Counted from the stretch's first letter, positions 6,982 to 15,571 are shown. The stretch: 22,823 nt of DNA from Solirubrobacteraceae bacterium (GCA_024710825.1 JANJUA010000365.1:1-22823); one strand, 5' to 3'. Notes: a model not told the origin generated them from the letters alone. Numbers and translations are program-made.

Positions 6982-8195
6982 GCTCCCTCCCATCGGCGCT
7001 GCATCTCGCGCCGTCCTTCGATCACGTGCCGGTCAAACCGGACCGGTGCGGCGCGGCGGGCGCGCTCCAGCTCGTCGCGAGCGACAGCCACAGCCGACGC
7101 CGTCGCCCCTGGCGTGCGCAGGTACGCGGCCGCGGCGAGGCCGGCGACCGTGCCTTGGCGCTCGCACACGGCGGAACCCTCGACCCCGGTCGCGCCGCCG
7201 GCGACGTACAGGCCCGGGACGGTGGTCTGCTGGCGATCGCCGTGTAGCGGCACCGGCCCGCTCAGGCCGAGAACGTCGATGAGGCCGCAGCCGGTCGACC
7301 CGGTGAGCTCGATCAGCGGCTGCAGGCCCGCTCCCAGGCAGACGACGTCGACGTCGACCTCGCGCGCCGCGTCACGACGTGGCGTGCCGTCGCCGGAAAT
7401 CGGCGCGATCACCGCCGACTCGACGCGGTCGCCCCCCCGCAGCTCGAGGGCGACCTCGTCGAGCCGCAGCTCGACCCCGGCGATGCGGCAGGGAGCGAGC
7501 CGGGCCGCCAGCGTCGAGAGTGCCCGGCGCCGGGCGATCGCGCTGCCCCAGCGCGCCAGCCACGTCGGCGCCGCCCGACCGACGGTGTGCGCCAACTCGT
7601 GGAGCGAACCACCGGGAGTCGGAAGCGCCCCGAGTGCGCCGGACCAGGCGGCGTGAACCCCGACGACGTCGACGCCGGTCGCGCTGAGCACTTGCGCGAC
7701 CTCCAGCCCGAGCGGCCCGAGGCCGGCAACGAGCGCCCGCCCTCCCGGGACCACGCCGTGGACGTTGACCATCGTCTGCAGCCCGCCCGGCGTCATCACA
7801 CCGGGAAGCGTCCATCCGGGGAGCGGGGCGGGCACCTCGGTCGCGCCCGTGGCGAGCACGACGACCCGAGCGCCGCAGAACCGCGGGCCGTCGGCGGCGC
7901 CGTCGAGGAAGAGGTCCCACGCCGGCTCAAGACCCCACACGGTCGTGCCCGTGACGATCCCCACGCCGGCCTCGCCGGCGGCGGCTGTAAGCCGTTCCGC
8001 GTCGTCGCGGCCACTGTGCCACCGCCGGCCGTCGCCGTGGTGCACCTGGCCGGGTAGCCGACCGCCGGGCTGCATCCCCTCGTCGAAGACGACGGTGGTC
8101 AGCCCGAGGCGCGCGCCGGCGGTGGCCGCCGCCAGGCCCGCTGGGCCGGCCCCCACGACCGCGAGGTCCACGTCTAGTCGCGCGTCACCGGTCAT
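6963..8195 (-). CDS. FAD/NAD(P)-binding oxidoreductase subunit (HcnB/OoxA/LhpE-like)
   Basis: 410 aa from ATG 8195. It opens with the FAD-binding fold VDLAVVGAGPAGLAAATAGA, has the second nucleotide fold at ALVAGLGPLGLEVAQVL, and ends the FAD domain with VPGLYVAGGATGVEGS. It corresponds to the A/B subunit of hydrogen-cyanide synthase, opine oxidases and D-hydroxyproline dehydrogenase. It stops short of the BFD-type iron-sulfur domain that usually follows, which is encoded by the next gene. The start overlaps the previous gene's stop by 11 bp, indicating translational coupling. With its neighbours it should form a membrane-associated or soluble dehydrogenase for a secondary amine or imino/amino acid. 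The substrate cannot be read from the sequence. Confidence 0.85.
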   Translation of the reverse strand: MTGDARLDVDLAVVGAGPAGLAAATAGARLGLTTVVFDEGMQPGGRLPGQVHHGDGRRWHSGRDDAERLTAAAGEAGVGIVTGTTVWGLEPAWDLFLDGAADGPRFCGARVVVLATGATEVPAPLPGWTLPGVMTPGGLQTMVNVHGVVPGGRALVAGLGPLGLEVAQVLSATGVDVVGVHAAWSGALGALPTPGGSLHELAHTVGRAAPTWLARWGSAIARRRALSTLAARLAPCRIAGVELRLDEVALELRGGDRVESAVIAPISGDGTPRRDAAREVDVDVVCLGAGLQPLIELTGSTGCGLIDVLGLSGPVPLHGDRQQTTVPGLYVAGGATGVEGSAVCERQGTVAGLAAAAYLRTPGATASAVAVARDELERARRAAPVRFDRHVIEGRREMQRRWEGACPTTM

Positions 8196-8514
8196 GCGCC
8201 CGGCTCCCCCTCGGGTCGCGGTGGCGGCGGACCACCATGCCGGCCTCGACCGGGGTCAGGCAGGCCCGGCGCATGCCGGCGCCCTCGACGACGACGCGAC
8301 ACTCGAGGCACTGGCCTATCGCGCAGTAGAGCCCGCGCGGCTCGCCGCGGCGCGAGACCCGCAGCGTACGGATCCCGGCGGCCAGCAGCGCCGCGCCGAG
8401 CGACTCGCCCGCGTGGGCGGTCACCGGCGTTCCCTCGAACGAAAACTCGACCTCGGGACCCCGTTCGAAAGGACCGAGCAGGGGGTGCTCGGCGAGCCGT
8501 ATCGGCTGATTCAT
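8185..8514 (-). CDS. (2Fe-2S)-binding protein, small dehydrogenase subunit (HcnA/LhpF-like)
   Basis: 109 aa from ATG 8514. Cys64, Cys69, Cys72 and Cys85 (LYCAIGQCLECRV, then RRACLTPV) give the C-x4-C-x2-C-x12-C spacing of plant-type [2Fe-2S] ferredoxin domains as found in HcnA-like subunits and the N-terminus of sarcosine oxidase alpha. The ATG overlaps the TGA of the upstream oxidase gene (ATGA), and the 3' end overlaps the FAD-binding subunit by 11 bp. The complex of this protein with the two flavoproteins and the BFD protein carries electrons from an amine substrate to the respiratory chain or another acceptor. Confidence 0.85.
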   Translation of the reverse strand: MNQPIRLAEHPLLGPFERGPEVEFSFEGTPVTAHAGESLGAALLAAGIRTLRVSRRGEPRGLYCAIGQCLECRVVVEGAGMRRACLTPVEAGMVVRRHRDPRGSRAHDR

Positions 8515-9641
8515 GTCGCCGTCCCGTCGTCGATGTTGTCCACGGTCCCGGTCGCCGAGAACCGCTCCATCCCGAACGGCTCGAGCACGTCCGGGCGCTG
8601 GCCGCTCGCGATCCACCGCGCCATCCGCCGGGCCACCGCGGGAGCGAGCCCGAACCCGTGCCCGGACGAGCCGGCGGCGACGAACAGCCCGGGAAGCCCG
8701 GGCGTTTCGCCGATGATCGGCATCTGGTCGATGCTGACGTCGAGCACACCACCCCAGGCCCGGATCACGGTCAGGTCGGCGAAGATCGGGAAGGCGGCGA
8801 TCGCCTTCCGTGACGCACGGACCGCATCGGCCCCGAACACCTCGTTGCCCGAGCGCACGTAGTCCTCGGTCAGGTCGCCGTAGAGCAGGTTGCCGCTCAC
8901 GGTCTGGCGGGTGAAGGTCTTGTGGTCCCAGTCCTGGACGAACTGGTCGAACAGCGGCGGCAACGGCTCCGTGACCATCGTCTGGACCCGGGCGTTGAGG
9001 ATCGGCAGCGAGAAGCCCGCCCAGTTACAGACCTCGACCGCTCCGGAGCCGGCCATGTTGACGACGACCTCCGCCTCCAGCGTGCCACGCGGGGTCGGCA
9101 CCCGCCAGCCGTAGGCGATGCGCTCGAGGCCGGTCGCCGGTGTTCCCTCGAGAATCTCGGCGCCTCGACGGCGGGCGGCCCCAGCAAAAGCCAACGTGCT
9201 CAGCAGCGGGTTCGCGTGTCCGTCGTGGGGACAATAGAGCGCGGCCTTCGCCGTCGGCCCGACGATCGGCAATAGCTGCTCAAGCTCGCGCCGCTCGACG
9301 ATCCGGCTGTCCAGGTCAAACCCCTCCTGGCGGGCCAAGCGGTTCTCGATCCGGGCGAGCTGCTCGTCGGACCCACCGATCAGCAAGTTGCCGCGGCGCG
9401 TGTACTCGGTCGGCGCGGCCAGCTCGGCGTCGAGATGCGGCCAGAGCTCCAGCGCCTCCATCGCCAGCGGGATCTCCGGGCGCACCCGGCCCTGCTGACG
9501 AACGCCGCCGGTGTTGCGTCCTGAGCCGGCGTCGCCGACTCCGCGCCGCTCGAGCACCGTGACGGCGCGCCCCTCCGCGCGAAGGTAGTACGCGAGGGCG
9601 CACCCCTGCACGCCTCCGCCGATGACGATGACATCCGGCAC
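8511..9641 (-). CDS. FAD-dependent amine/amino-acid dehydrogenase, catalytic subunit (DAO family, HcnC/OoxB/LhpB-like)
   Basis: 376 aa if it starts at GTG 9641, immediately before the dinucleotide-binding motif DVIVIGGGVQGCALAYYLRA. The Shine-Dalgarno is weak, and no ATG exists between the upstream stop at 9701 and this point. A DAO-type fold follows, with GSGRNTGGVRQQGR near residue 45 and a C-terminal FAD contact region IGETPGLPGLFVAAGSSGHG. It is the catalytic subunit type that oxidises sarcosine, glycine, D-proline/hydroxyproline or opines. It lies 60 bp after the M20 hydrolase and overlaps the ferredoxin gene by 4 bp, so the hydrolase product may be the oxidase substrate. Assignment of family is firm; substrate unknown. 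Confidence 0.88.
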   Translation of the reverse strand: MPDVIVIGGGVQGCALAYYLRAEGRAVTVLERRGVGDAGSGRNTGGVRQQGRVRPEIPLAMEALELWPHLDAELAAPTEYTRRGNLLIGGSDEQLARIENRLARQEGFDLDSRIVERRELEQLLPIVGPTAKAALYCPHDGHANPLLSTLAFAGAARRRGAEILEGTPATGLERIAYGWRVPTPRGTLEAEVVVNMAGSGAVEVCNWAGFSLPILNARVQTMVTEPLPPLFDQFVQDWDHKTFTRQTVSGNLLYGDLTEDYVRSGNEVFGADAVRASRKAIAAFPIFADLTVIRAWGGVLDVSIDQMPIIGETPGLPGLFVAAGSSGHGFGLAPAVARRMARWIASGQRPDVLEPFGMERFSATGTVDNIDDGTAT

Positions 9642-9700
9642 GGCGTCAAGCGGCGTGGGAGACGGCCGGAGCGGCAGCGGCCCGCGCGGCAGGCGAGCGC

Positions 9701-10891
9701 TCAGGCATCGAGCACCCCACGCAGCGCGGTGATCGTGAGCACCCGGGCGCCGCCGATCGCGACGTCGATTGCTCCGGGTGCCATCGCGGCGGCCGCGAAC
9801 TCCGGCGAGTGCAAGCCGGTGCCGCGTGGCGCCAGCTGGACACCAACCTCCAGGGCACGGGTGGCCTGGCTGACGTTGCCGAAGTCCGTCGAGCTGATCG
9901 AAATCGCCTCGACGTCCGGCTCGAGCGCGTAACCGCACTCGCCCATGACCTCCTTGGCGACTTCGACCAGCGCCGGGTCCTGGCGGATCTCCGCATAGAG
10001 CGGTGCGTACTCGCGCGCGTCGAACCCGCAGCCGGAGGCTAGCGCCACGGCTCGCGCAGCGTCGACTATGCACTCCTTCAGCGCGTCGACCTCGGGAACG
10101 GTCGGCGCACGCAGGCGGTAGCGCAGCCGGGCGTAGTCGGGGACGACGTTGGCGCTCTCACCGCCCTCGGGGATGATCGCGTTCATGTAGTGGCCCCGCG
10201 GCAGCTGATCGCGTAGACGGGTGATCGCGACGTACGCGCTGACGGCGGCGTCGAGGGCGTTGAGGCCGCGGCCGGGGCTGGCGACGGCGTGGGTGGCTCT
10301 ACCGCGGAACTCGAAGTCGATGCCCCGCGCCGCGAGGCTTCCGTGGAGTACGACCATGTCGCGGTCGTACGGATGCAGCATCAGCGCGGCGTCGATGCCC
10401 TCGAAGACGCCTGCCTCGAGCAGACGGACCTTGCCGCCTGCGCCGTCGACGGCGCTCTCCTCGGCGGGACAGCCGATCAGCTCGACGGTGCCGTGCGGCA
10501 GCATCCGCGCCAAGGTGAGGTAGGCGCCGATCGCCACGGTGGCGATCACGTTGTGGCCGCACGCGTGGCCGAGCCCGGGAAGCGCGTCGTACTCCGCCAG
10601 GATCGCCACCCGCGGTCCGGAGGTCATGCCGACGGTCCGAGCCCGGAACGCGGTGTCCATGCCGGCCAGGCCGACCTCCGCCTCGTGGCCGTGCGCCCCG
10701 AGCAGCCGCACGAGCTCGGCCACCGCGTGGTGCTCCTGATAGCCGAGCTCGGGGTTCGCGCCGATCGAGCGGAGGACCCCGTCGAGCTCGTCGCGCAGGA
10801 CGTCGAGCTCCCGGTCGACGTGCGCCCGCAGGGCAGCGATGCCGGACGACGACGTCGGCGCGGCTGCGCACGGTTGCTCATTCACGGTCAC
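9701..10891 (-). CDS. M20-family amidohydrolase, copy A
   Basis: 396 aa from GTG 10891, with GGAGG 9 nt upstream; a longer in-frame reading to 11101 is rejected because it runs through the conserved leader. Zinc-hydrolase motifs of the M20D type are present: EYDALPGLGHACGHN (100-114, Cys111 and His113), CPAEES (Glu145), LHPYDRD (His173) and a C-terminal TGLHSPEF His. A dimerisation domain follows the middle (FRGRATHAVASPGRGLNALD). The group includes AbgB/aminobenzoyl-glutamate hydrolases, IAA-amino-acid hydrolases and PM20D2 dipeptidases, so it should cleave an N-acyl or peptide-like amide in the cytoplasm. It is strongly similar to the second copy at 15625-16818. It opens the operon that continues into the flavoprotein dehydrogenase and the M24 hydrolase. 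Confidence 0.88.
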   Translation of the reverse strand: MTVNEQPCAAAPTSSSGIAALRAHVDRELDVLRDELDGVLRSIGANPELGYQEHHAVAELVRLLGAHGHEAEVGLAGMDTAFRARTVGMTSGPRVAILAEYDALPGLGHACGHNVIATVAIGAYLTLARMLPHGTVELIGCPAEESAVDGAGGKVRLLEAGVFEGIDAALMLHPYDRDMVVLHGSLAARGIDFEFRGRATHAVASPGRGLNALDAAVSAYVAITRLRDQLPRGHYMNAIIPEGGESANVVPDYARLRYRLRAPTVPEVDALKECIVDAARAVALASGCGFDAREYAPLYAEIRQDPALVEVAKEVMGECGYALEPDVEAISISSTDFGNVSQATRALEVGVQLAPRGTGLHSPEFAAAAMAPGAIDVAIGGARVLTITALRGVLDA

Positions 10892-10936
10892 GATCAGAAG
10901 CCTCCAGGAGCGGGGCCCGTACGACGAGAGAAGAGG

Positions 10937-10977
10937 TTCACAGTGCGCCCGCCTTGAACTGGAACATCTCACTGTGC
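10937..10977 (-). promoter_or_regulatory. Conserved leader element of M20 copy A
   Basis: Read on -, the element is CAGTGAGATGTTCCAGTTC, then AAGGCGGGCGC and ACTGTGA. The near-palindromes CACAGTG (10939-10945) and CACTGTG (10970-10976) are centred 31 bp apart, about three helical turns. The same layout precedes M20 copy B (16866-16904), and the distance from CAGTGAGA to the GTG start is 83 bases here and 84 there. It is probably a regulator-binding or promoter region. Confidence 0.5.
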
Positions 10978-10993
10978 GCTGCCCGAGAGGAGC

Positions 10994-11018
10994 GGCTTCG
11001 CCGACCGGTTGGCGAGCC
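10994..11018. terminator. Hairpin after the carbon-nitrogen hydrolase gene
   Basis: GGCTTCGCC and GGCGAGCC pair with one bulged base around an 8-nt loop (11003-11010). It lies 29 bp past the stop of the hydrolase gene and before the leader element, so it may separate the transporter operon from the M20-oxidase operon. There is no T-run. Confidence 0.4.
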
Positions 11019-11046
11019 TCGCCCGGAGAAGCGACGCGGCAGCGGC

Positions 11047-11946
11047 TCAGCCACGGTTGCGATTGTGGCCGGTCGCCGCGGCGAGCTCGGCAGCCGACCA
11101 AACGCCGCCGTAGACGTCCCGGCGCCGATCATCGAGCCGGTCGTTCGTCGCGTTCCAGCGCCGGGCGGCACGTGCCCGTCGCAGGTCGACGTCGGCGTAC
11201 AGGATTTCCTCGGCGTGCTCCCCCGCCGGCCCGGCGATCGGCCGGCCGTCGGGGTCGACCACCACGCTTTGCCCGATGAAGGCCTGGCCGCGCTCGGTCC
11301 CGACGCGGCTGGCGGTGGCGACGTACAGCGCGTTGACGTGCGCCCCCGCGACGCAGAGCACGTTGGCCATCGCGAGCGGCTCGACCGGCGACGGGTACGG
11401 CAACCAGTTGGTGGGGATGCAGACGATCGCCGCATCCTGCTCCGCCGCGGCGCGGAAGCTCTCCGGGAACCAGGTGTCGTAGCAGACGATCATGGCGATC
11501 CGACCGATGGGCAGGTCGAAGACCGGCAGGCCGCGGTCACCAGGCCGGAAGTGGTCATGCTCGCCGTCCCAGACGTGCAGTTTCCGGTAGGTACCGATAT
11601 GCCCGCCTGGGCCGATCACCACCGCCGAGTTGTACACCGCGTCGCCGTCGCGCTCGCAGACCCCCGCCACGAGGTACAGGTCGAGCTCCGCGCAGAGCGC
11701 CTCCCACGCCGTGCACGAGCGCCCGCCGGGGAACGGCTCGGCCAGCGCCGCCGACTCGCTCGGATCGTGGAACACGTAGCCGGAGTTGCACAGCTCCGGC
11801 AGCACCATCAGGCGCGCGCCGCCCGCCGCGGCCGTCCGGATCAGCTCCGACGACCGCGCCAGGTTGTGCGCCGGGTCGCCGACCCGGGGCTCCATCTGGA
11901 GGCAGGCGACCCGCAGCTCACCGGTCTCGGGGCGCGCGCCGGTCAC
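11047..11946 (-). CDS. Carbon-nitrogen hydrolase (nitrilase superfamily)
   Basis: 299 aa from GTG 11946, chosen because it overlaps the permease stop (GTGA) and places the first strand LRVACLQMEPRVGD at residue 11; an ATG at 11976 would overlap the permease by 34 bp. The Glu-Lys-Cys triad is visible: LPELCNSGY (Glu51), YRKLHVWD (Lys122) and IVCYDTWFPE (Cys155). Such enzymes hydrolyse amides, N-carbamoyl compounds or, rarely, nitriles, in the cytoplasm. Its place as the last gene of the importer operon suggests that it acts on the imported compound or an early intermediate, for example an N-carbamoyl or omega-amide group. The sequence does not let me choose between amidase, carbamoylase and nitrilase. 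Confidence 0.88.
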   Translation of the reverse strand: MTGARPETGELRVACLQMEPRVGDPAHNLARSSELIRTAAAGGARLMVLPELCNSGYVFHDPSESAALAEPFPGGRSCTAWEALCAELDLYLVAGVCERDGDAVYNSAVVIGPGGHIGTYRKLHVWDGEHDHFRPGDRGLPVFDLPIGRIAMIVCYDTWFPESFRAAAEQDAAIVCIPTNWLPYPSPVEPLAMANVLCVAGAHVNALYVATASRVGTERGQAFIGQSVVVDPDGRPIAGPAGEHAEEILYADVDLRRARAARRWNATNDRLDDRRRDVYGGVWSAAELAAATGHNRNRG

Positions 11947-12935
11947 GCCGTGCTCCGCGCCGCCTTGCGGGCCCACTGATCGAGAGCGACGGCCACGATG
12001 ATGATCGCCCCCTGCACCACCGACTGGTAGAAGGGGTTGATGCCGAGCAGGTTGAAGCCGTTGTTGATCAGCGCGATCAGCAGCACGCCAAGCACCGACC
12101 GCCAGACTGCGCCCTCACCACCGTAGATGCTGGTGCCGCCGATCACGATCGCGGCGATCGCCGACAGCTCGAGGCCGACGCCGCCCGCCGCGCTCCCGGT
12201 CGCGTCCTGCGACGCGGCAAGCATCCCGGCGATGCCGGCGCACATGCCACTGATCGCGAAAGTCGCGACCCGGATCCGGTTGACGTGGATGCCCGACAGG
12301 CGGGCCGCCTCGGGGTTGCCGCCGACCGCGTAGACGTAGCGGCCGAACGCCGTGCGCGCGAGGACGAACCCGAGCGCGACGGCGGCCGCAGCGAAGATCC
12401 AGATGGTGAACTTCATGGAGAACAGCTCGTAGGTCCCTGCGACGGTGAACGCGTCGCTCGTGACCGCGACCAGGAACCCGCCAGTCAGCAGCGTGGCGAT
12501 CCCACGGAACACGTAACTGGACGCGAGCGTCGCGATGAACGTGTTCACTCGCAGCCGGGTGATGATCATCCCGTTGACCACACCGAGCAGCACCCCGGCA
12601 AGGATGCCCGCAAGCAACCCTACGATCGGGTCGACGTGGTTGGCGACCCCGGCCGCGGCAACGCTAGCGAAGGCGAAGATAGCCCCGACCGACAGGTCGA
12701 AGCCACCGGCGATGATTACCAGGGTGCCCCCGCAGGCGATGATCCCGACCATCGCGCTCTGGTCGAGGATGTTCAGCAGGTTCGTCGAGGTTAGGAACGC
12801 CGACGATGACAGGCTCAGGGCGACGAACAGGACGACGAACGTGACGACAATTCCGTAGTCGCGGATCCGACCAAGGCGGCCCTCACCGCCAGATCGCCCG
12901 ATCGCAGTGCTAGGCACCGTTTGGAGAAGTTTCAT
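11943..12935 (-). CDS. ABC importer permease, ribose/sugar type (RbsC-like)
   Basis: 330 aa from ATG 12935, which overlaps the ATPase stop (ATGA). It is strongly hydrophobic with roughly eight to ten membrane segments. Family landmarks are GGFDLSVGAIFAFASV, NGMIITRLRVNTFIATL, YAVGGNPEAARLSGI (the cytoplasmic loop contacting the ATPase) and SAIAAIVIGGTSIYGGEG. This carbohydrate-uptake-2 type is best known for pentoses, but members carry autoinducer-2, nucleosides, purines and polyols. In this context an N-containing small molecule, possibly a glycoside or nucleoside-like compound, is as likely as a sugar. Confidence 0.9.
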   Translation of the reverse strand: MKLLQTVPSTAIGRSGGEGRLGRIRDYGIVVTFVVLFVALSLSSSAFLTSTNLLNILDQSAMVGIIACGGTLVIIAGGFDLSVGAIFAFASVAAAGVANHVDPIVGLLAGILAGVLLGVVNGMIITRLRVNTFIATLASSYVFRGIATLLTGGFLVAVTSDAFTVAGTYELFSMKFTIWIFAAAAVALGFVLARTAFGRYVYAVGGNPEAARLSGIHVNRIRVATFAISGMCAGIAGMLAASQDATGSAAGGVGLELSAIAAIVIGGTSIYGGEGAVWRSVLGVLLIALINNGFNLLGINPFYQSVVQGAIIIVAVALDQWARKAARSTA

Positions 12936-14452
12936 GCTGCAACCTGCGCTGTTTCGGTGCCGAACGCGGCGTGCATCACGCGCTCCGGATTGGCGTCTTC
13001 GCGAGATAGCTCCCGGGCGATCCGCCCCTGGCGCATGACGAGCACACGGTGCGCCAGCCCCAGAACCTCCTCGAGCTCGGACGAGATCACCAGCACGCCC
13101 ATCCCCTCGCCCGCGAGGCCGGCGATGATCTCGTAGATCGCGAGCTTCGCCCCGATGTCGACGCCCCGGGTCGGCTCGTCGGCGATCAGGACCTTCGGGT
13201 GCCGCAGCAACCACTTGCTGAAGAGCACCTTCTGCTGGTTTCCGCCCGAGAGCGTTCCGACGATCTGCCGGGGGTCCCCGGGACGGATGTCGAACTCGTC
13301 GATCGCCCGCGCCACCTCGGCCCGCTCCCGATGCGGCTGCACCACCCCGCGGCGGGTGATCGTGTGCAGGTGGGCCATCGTCACGTTGCGGGCGACTGTC
13401 GCGTCGACGAACAGTCCCTCGTCCTTGCGGCTCTCGGGGATCAGCGCGATCCCCGCGTCGATCGCGTCTTTCGGGCTGCGCATGACGACCGGCTCGCCGT
13501 CGACCTCGACGGTTCCGGCGTCGAGCTGATCGGCGCCAAAGAGCGCGCGAGCCAGTTCGCTGCGCCCGCTGCCGACCAGGCCGGCGAGGCCAACGATCTC
13601 TCCCGCCCGTATCTCGAGCGAGACGTCGCGTAGGACGTCGGAGCGACGAACCCCCCGCGCCGACAGCACCACGGGCGCGTCAGGACTGCAGGGAGCGATC
13701 GTGGGGAACGCGCTCTGGAGCGAGCGCCCGAGCATGGCCTCGACAAGTTGCGGCGCGCTGATCTCCGCGGCCGGGCGCGTGGTGACCAACTCGCCGTTGC
13801 GCAACACGGTGATCGCGTCGGCGATCTCCTTCACCTCCTCGAGCCGGTGTGACACGAAGACGATCGTGGTGCCGCGCTCGCGGAGACGCTTGATCGCCGC
13901 AAGCAGGTGCTCGACCTCGTCGACGCCGAGCGCCGCCGTCGGCTCGTCCATCACGACCAGCCGGGCGTCACGCGCCACGGCGCGCATGATCTCGACCTTC
14001 TGCTGCTCGCCAGTGCGCAGCACACCGACGGAGCCGATCGGCGAGACGTTGAAGCGCAGGCTCTCCCTCAGCTCGTCGAACCGACGACGCATCGCGCGGG
14101 CGTCCGGCAGCCCGCGACGGCGTGGCTCGCGACCCAGGAACACGTTCTCGACCGCGGTGCGCGCCGGAACCAGCGCAATCTCCTGCTGGATCGCGGCGAT
14201 GCCCGCGGCAAGCGCGTCGGCCGGCGACCGGAACGTCACCGGTACGCCGTCGACGCGCATCTCGCCGTCGTCAGGGCGGACGACGCCGGCGATCACCTTT
14301 CCGAGAGTCGACTTCCCCGCCCCGTTCTCGCCGACGAGCGCGTGGACCGTCCCCGGGGTGATGTCGAGGTCGATGCCGGTGAGCGCCGTGACCCCGGAGA
14401 ACCGCTTGCCGAGGCCACGGACGCTAACGAGTGGGGTTTCTACGTGTGCCAT
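12932..14452 (-). CDS. ABC importer ATPase with two nucleotide-binding domains (RbsA-like)
   Basis: 506 aa from ATG 14452, which lies inside the end of the binding-protein gene (13-bp overlap). Domain 1 has Walker A GENGAGKST (41-49) and Walker B LVVMDEPTAAL; its signature region reads LRTGEQQKVEI, a departure from the usual LSxxxQQ. Domain 2 has the degenerate Walker A typical of this family (GLVGSGRSELARALFG), a full signature GTLSGGNQQKVLFSKW and Walker B VLIADEPTRGVDIGAK. It energises the permease encoded next. The longer open frame to 14986 only overlaps the binding-protein gene and is not used. Confidence 0.92.
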   Translation of the reverse strand: MAHVETPLVSVRGLGKRFSGVTALTGIDLDITPGTVHALVGENGAGKSTLGKVIAGVVRPDDGEMRVDGVPVTFRSPADALAAGIAAIQQEIALVPARTAVENVFLGREPRRRGLPDARAMRRRFDELRESLRFNVSPIGSVGVLRTGEQQKVEIMRAVARDARLVVMDEPTAALGVDEVEHLLAAIKRLRERGTTIVFVSHRLEEVKEIADAITVLRNGELVTTRPAAEISAPQLVEAMLGRSLQSAFPTIAPCSPDAPVVLSARGVRRSDVLRDVSLEIRAGEIVGLAGLVGSGRSELARALFGADQLDAGTVEVDGEPVVMRSPKDAIDAGIALIPESRKDEGLFVDATVARNVTMAHLHTITRRGVVQPHRERAEVARAIDEFDIRPGDPRQIVGTLSGGNQQKVLFSKWLLRHPKVLIADEPTRGVDIGAKLAIYEIIAGLAGEGMGVLVISSELEEVLGLAHRVLVMRQGRIARELSREDANPERVMHAAFGTETAQVAA

Positions 14453-15543
14453 TCGGCGTTGAAGGGCTTCTTGGTCTTCTGGTCGAACGACGGACCGATC
14501 GGGCTCAGCTCGCGGACGTTGACGTTGGTCTCGTCCGTCGGCAGCTCCTGACCCCGCACCGCCTTGATCACGAGCTCGGCGTCGAGCCGACCCTCGGTGT
14601 ACGGCAGGTAGAGCAGGGTGGCGAACCAGTCGCCGGCCTTGACTGCCTCGATGCCCTGCTTCGAGGCGCCGGTGCCGATGAGCGAGATCTCGCCGAGCTT
14701 GCCGACGCCCTTGACGGCGTCTTGCGCCCCGACCGTCATCTGATCGCCGGACGTCGCGATTACGTCCACATCGGGGTGCGCCTGGAGGATGTCCTGCGCG
14801 GCCTTGCGCCCGTTGGGTCGGAGGAAGTCTCCCTGCCCAGACGCCACCAGCTCGACCTCCGGCGCGCTCGACGCGGCGAGCGTCTTCTTCAGCGCTCGGA
14901 TCGATGCTTGCTCGGTCGCCACCGCGAAGTTGCCGTAGATGAACGCCGCCTTGCACGGGTCGGCACCCGCGTGCTCCGTCTTGCATGCCTCGATGATCGT
15001 CTCGGCCAGCGCGTTGCCGTCCCGCGGCTGCTCGTGCCAGACCGTTGCGAGGACACCGTCGACCTGCGGCTTGCCCTGGAGCGGGTCGGAGCCGATCGGT
15101 GCCTGTCCGGCCACGACCTTGATCCCCTTGGCGATCGCCTTCTTGATCGGCTGGATCACCGTGGTGCCATCGACGACGAGCACGACGTAGGCGTCGAACT
15201 TGCCGGTCGCGTTGGCGTCCTGGATTTGCGCCGCCTGTGTGCGTCCGTCGAACTTGCCGTCGAAGGTCGAGACCTCGACCTCGCCCATCTCCGCGGCCTG
15301 TTCCTTGATCCCCTTCACCACGGCCTGGCCGTAGGTATTGGCGGTCGAGGTCATGAAGACCGCGATCCTGACCTTCTTGTTGGGATCAGCCTTGGCCGCG
15401 GCGCCGGAGCCGGTCGTCTTCTCGGTGCCTGAGCTGACGGCTCCACAGCCGGTGACCGCGGCACCAAGGGCGACGACCGTCAGCGCCAGGCCCCAGCGAC
15501 GCCCTGTGCGCGCGAACGGCCTGTACGTACGAGAACCTCTCAT
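14440..15543 (-). CDS. ABC importer substrate-binding lipoprotein (periplasmic-binding-protein family 4)
   Basis: 367 aa from ATG 15543, with GGGAGAG just upstream. The N-terminus is a lipoprotein signal: basic start, hydrophobic WGLALTVVALGAAV and lipobox VTGC with Cys33, so the mature protein is anchored outside the membrane. The two-lobed sugar-binding-type fold starts at KKVRIAVFMTSTANTYGQAV and includes DAYVVLVVDGTTVIQPIKKA, DVDVIATSGDQMTVGAQDAV and WFATLLYLPYTEGRLDAEL. It heads the transporter genes, 82 bp after M20 copy B with a GC-rich hairpin between, a common way of raising binding-protein expression. The ligand is unknown; surrounding enzymes argue for a nitrogenous compound. Confidence 0.9.
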   Translation of the reverse strand: MRGSRTYRPFARTGRRWGLALTVVALGAAVTGCGAVSSGTEKTTGSGAAAKADPNKKVRIAVFMTSTANTYGQAVVKGIKEQAAEMGEVEVSTFDGKFDGRTQAAQIQDANATGKFDAYVVLVVDGTTVIQPIKKAIAKGIKVVAGQAPIGSDPLQGKPQVDGVLATVWHEQPRDGNALAETIIEACKTEHAGADPCKAAFIYGNFAVATEQASIRALKKTLAASSAPEVELVASGQGDFLRPNGRKAAQDILQAHPDVDVIATSGDQMTVGAQDAVKGVGKLGEISLIGTGASKQGIEAVKAGDWFATLLYLPYTEGRLDAELVIKAVRGQELPTDETNVNVRELSPIGPSFDQKTKKPFNAEWHT

Positions 15544-15571
15544 CTCTCTCCCTCGTGTCTGGGGGATGGCA

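Noticed and set aside
6664..8862. Long + strand open frames (330 and 365 codons) opposite the dehydrogenase operon
   Set aside because: They are antisense shadows: low-complexity, no motifs, while the - strand frames carry cofactor-binding motifs and overlap in operon fashion.
5459..9641. Creatinine/creatine degradation (creatinase plus sarcosine oxidase)
   Set aside because: The M24 protein does not show creatinase's own C-terminal pattern, no creatininase is present, and the dehydrogenase is HcnABC-like rather than SoxBDAG-like.
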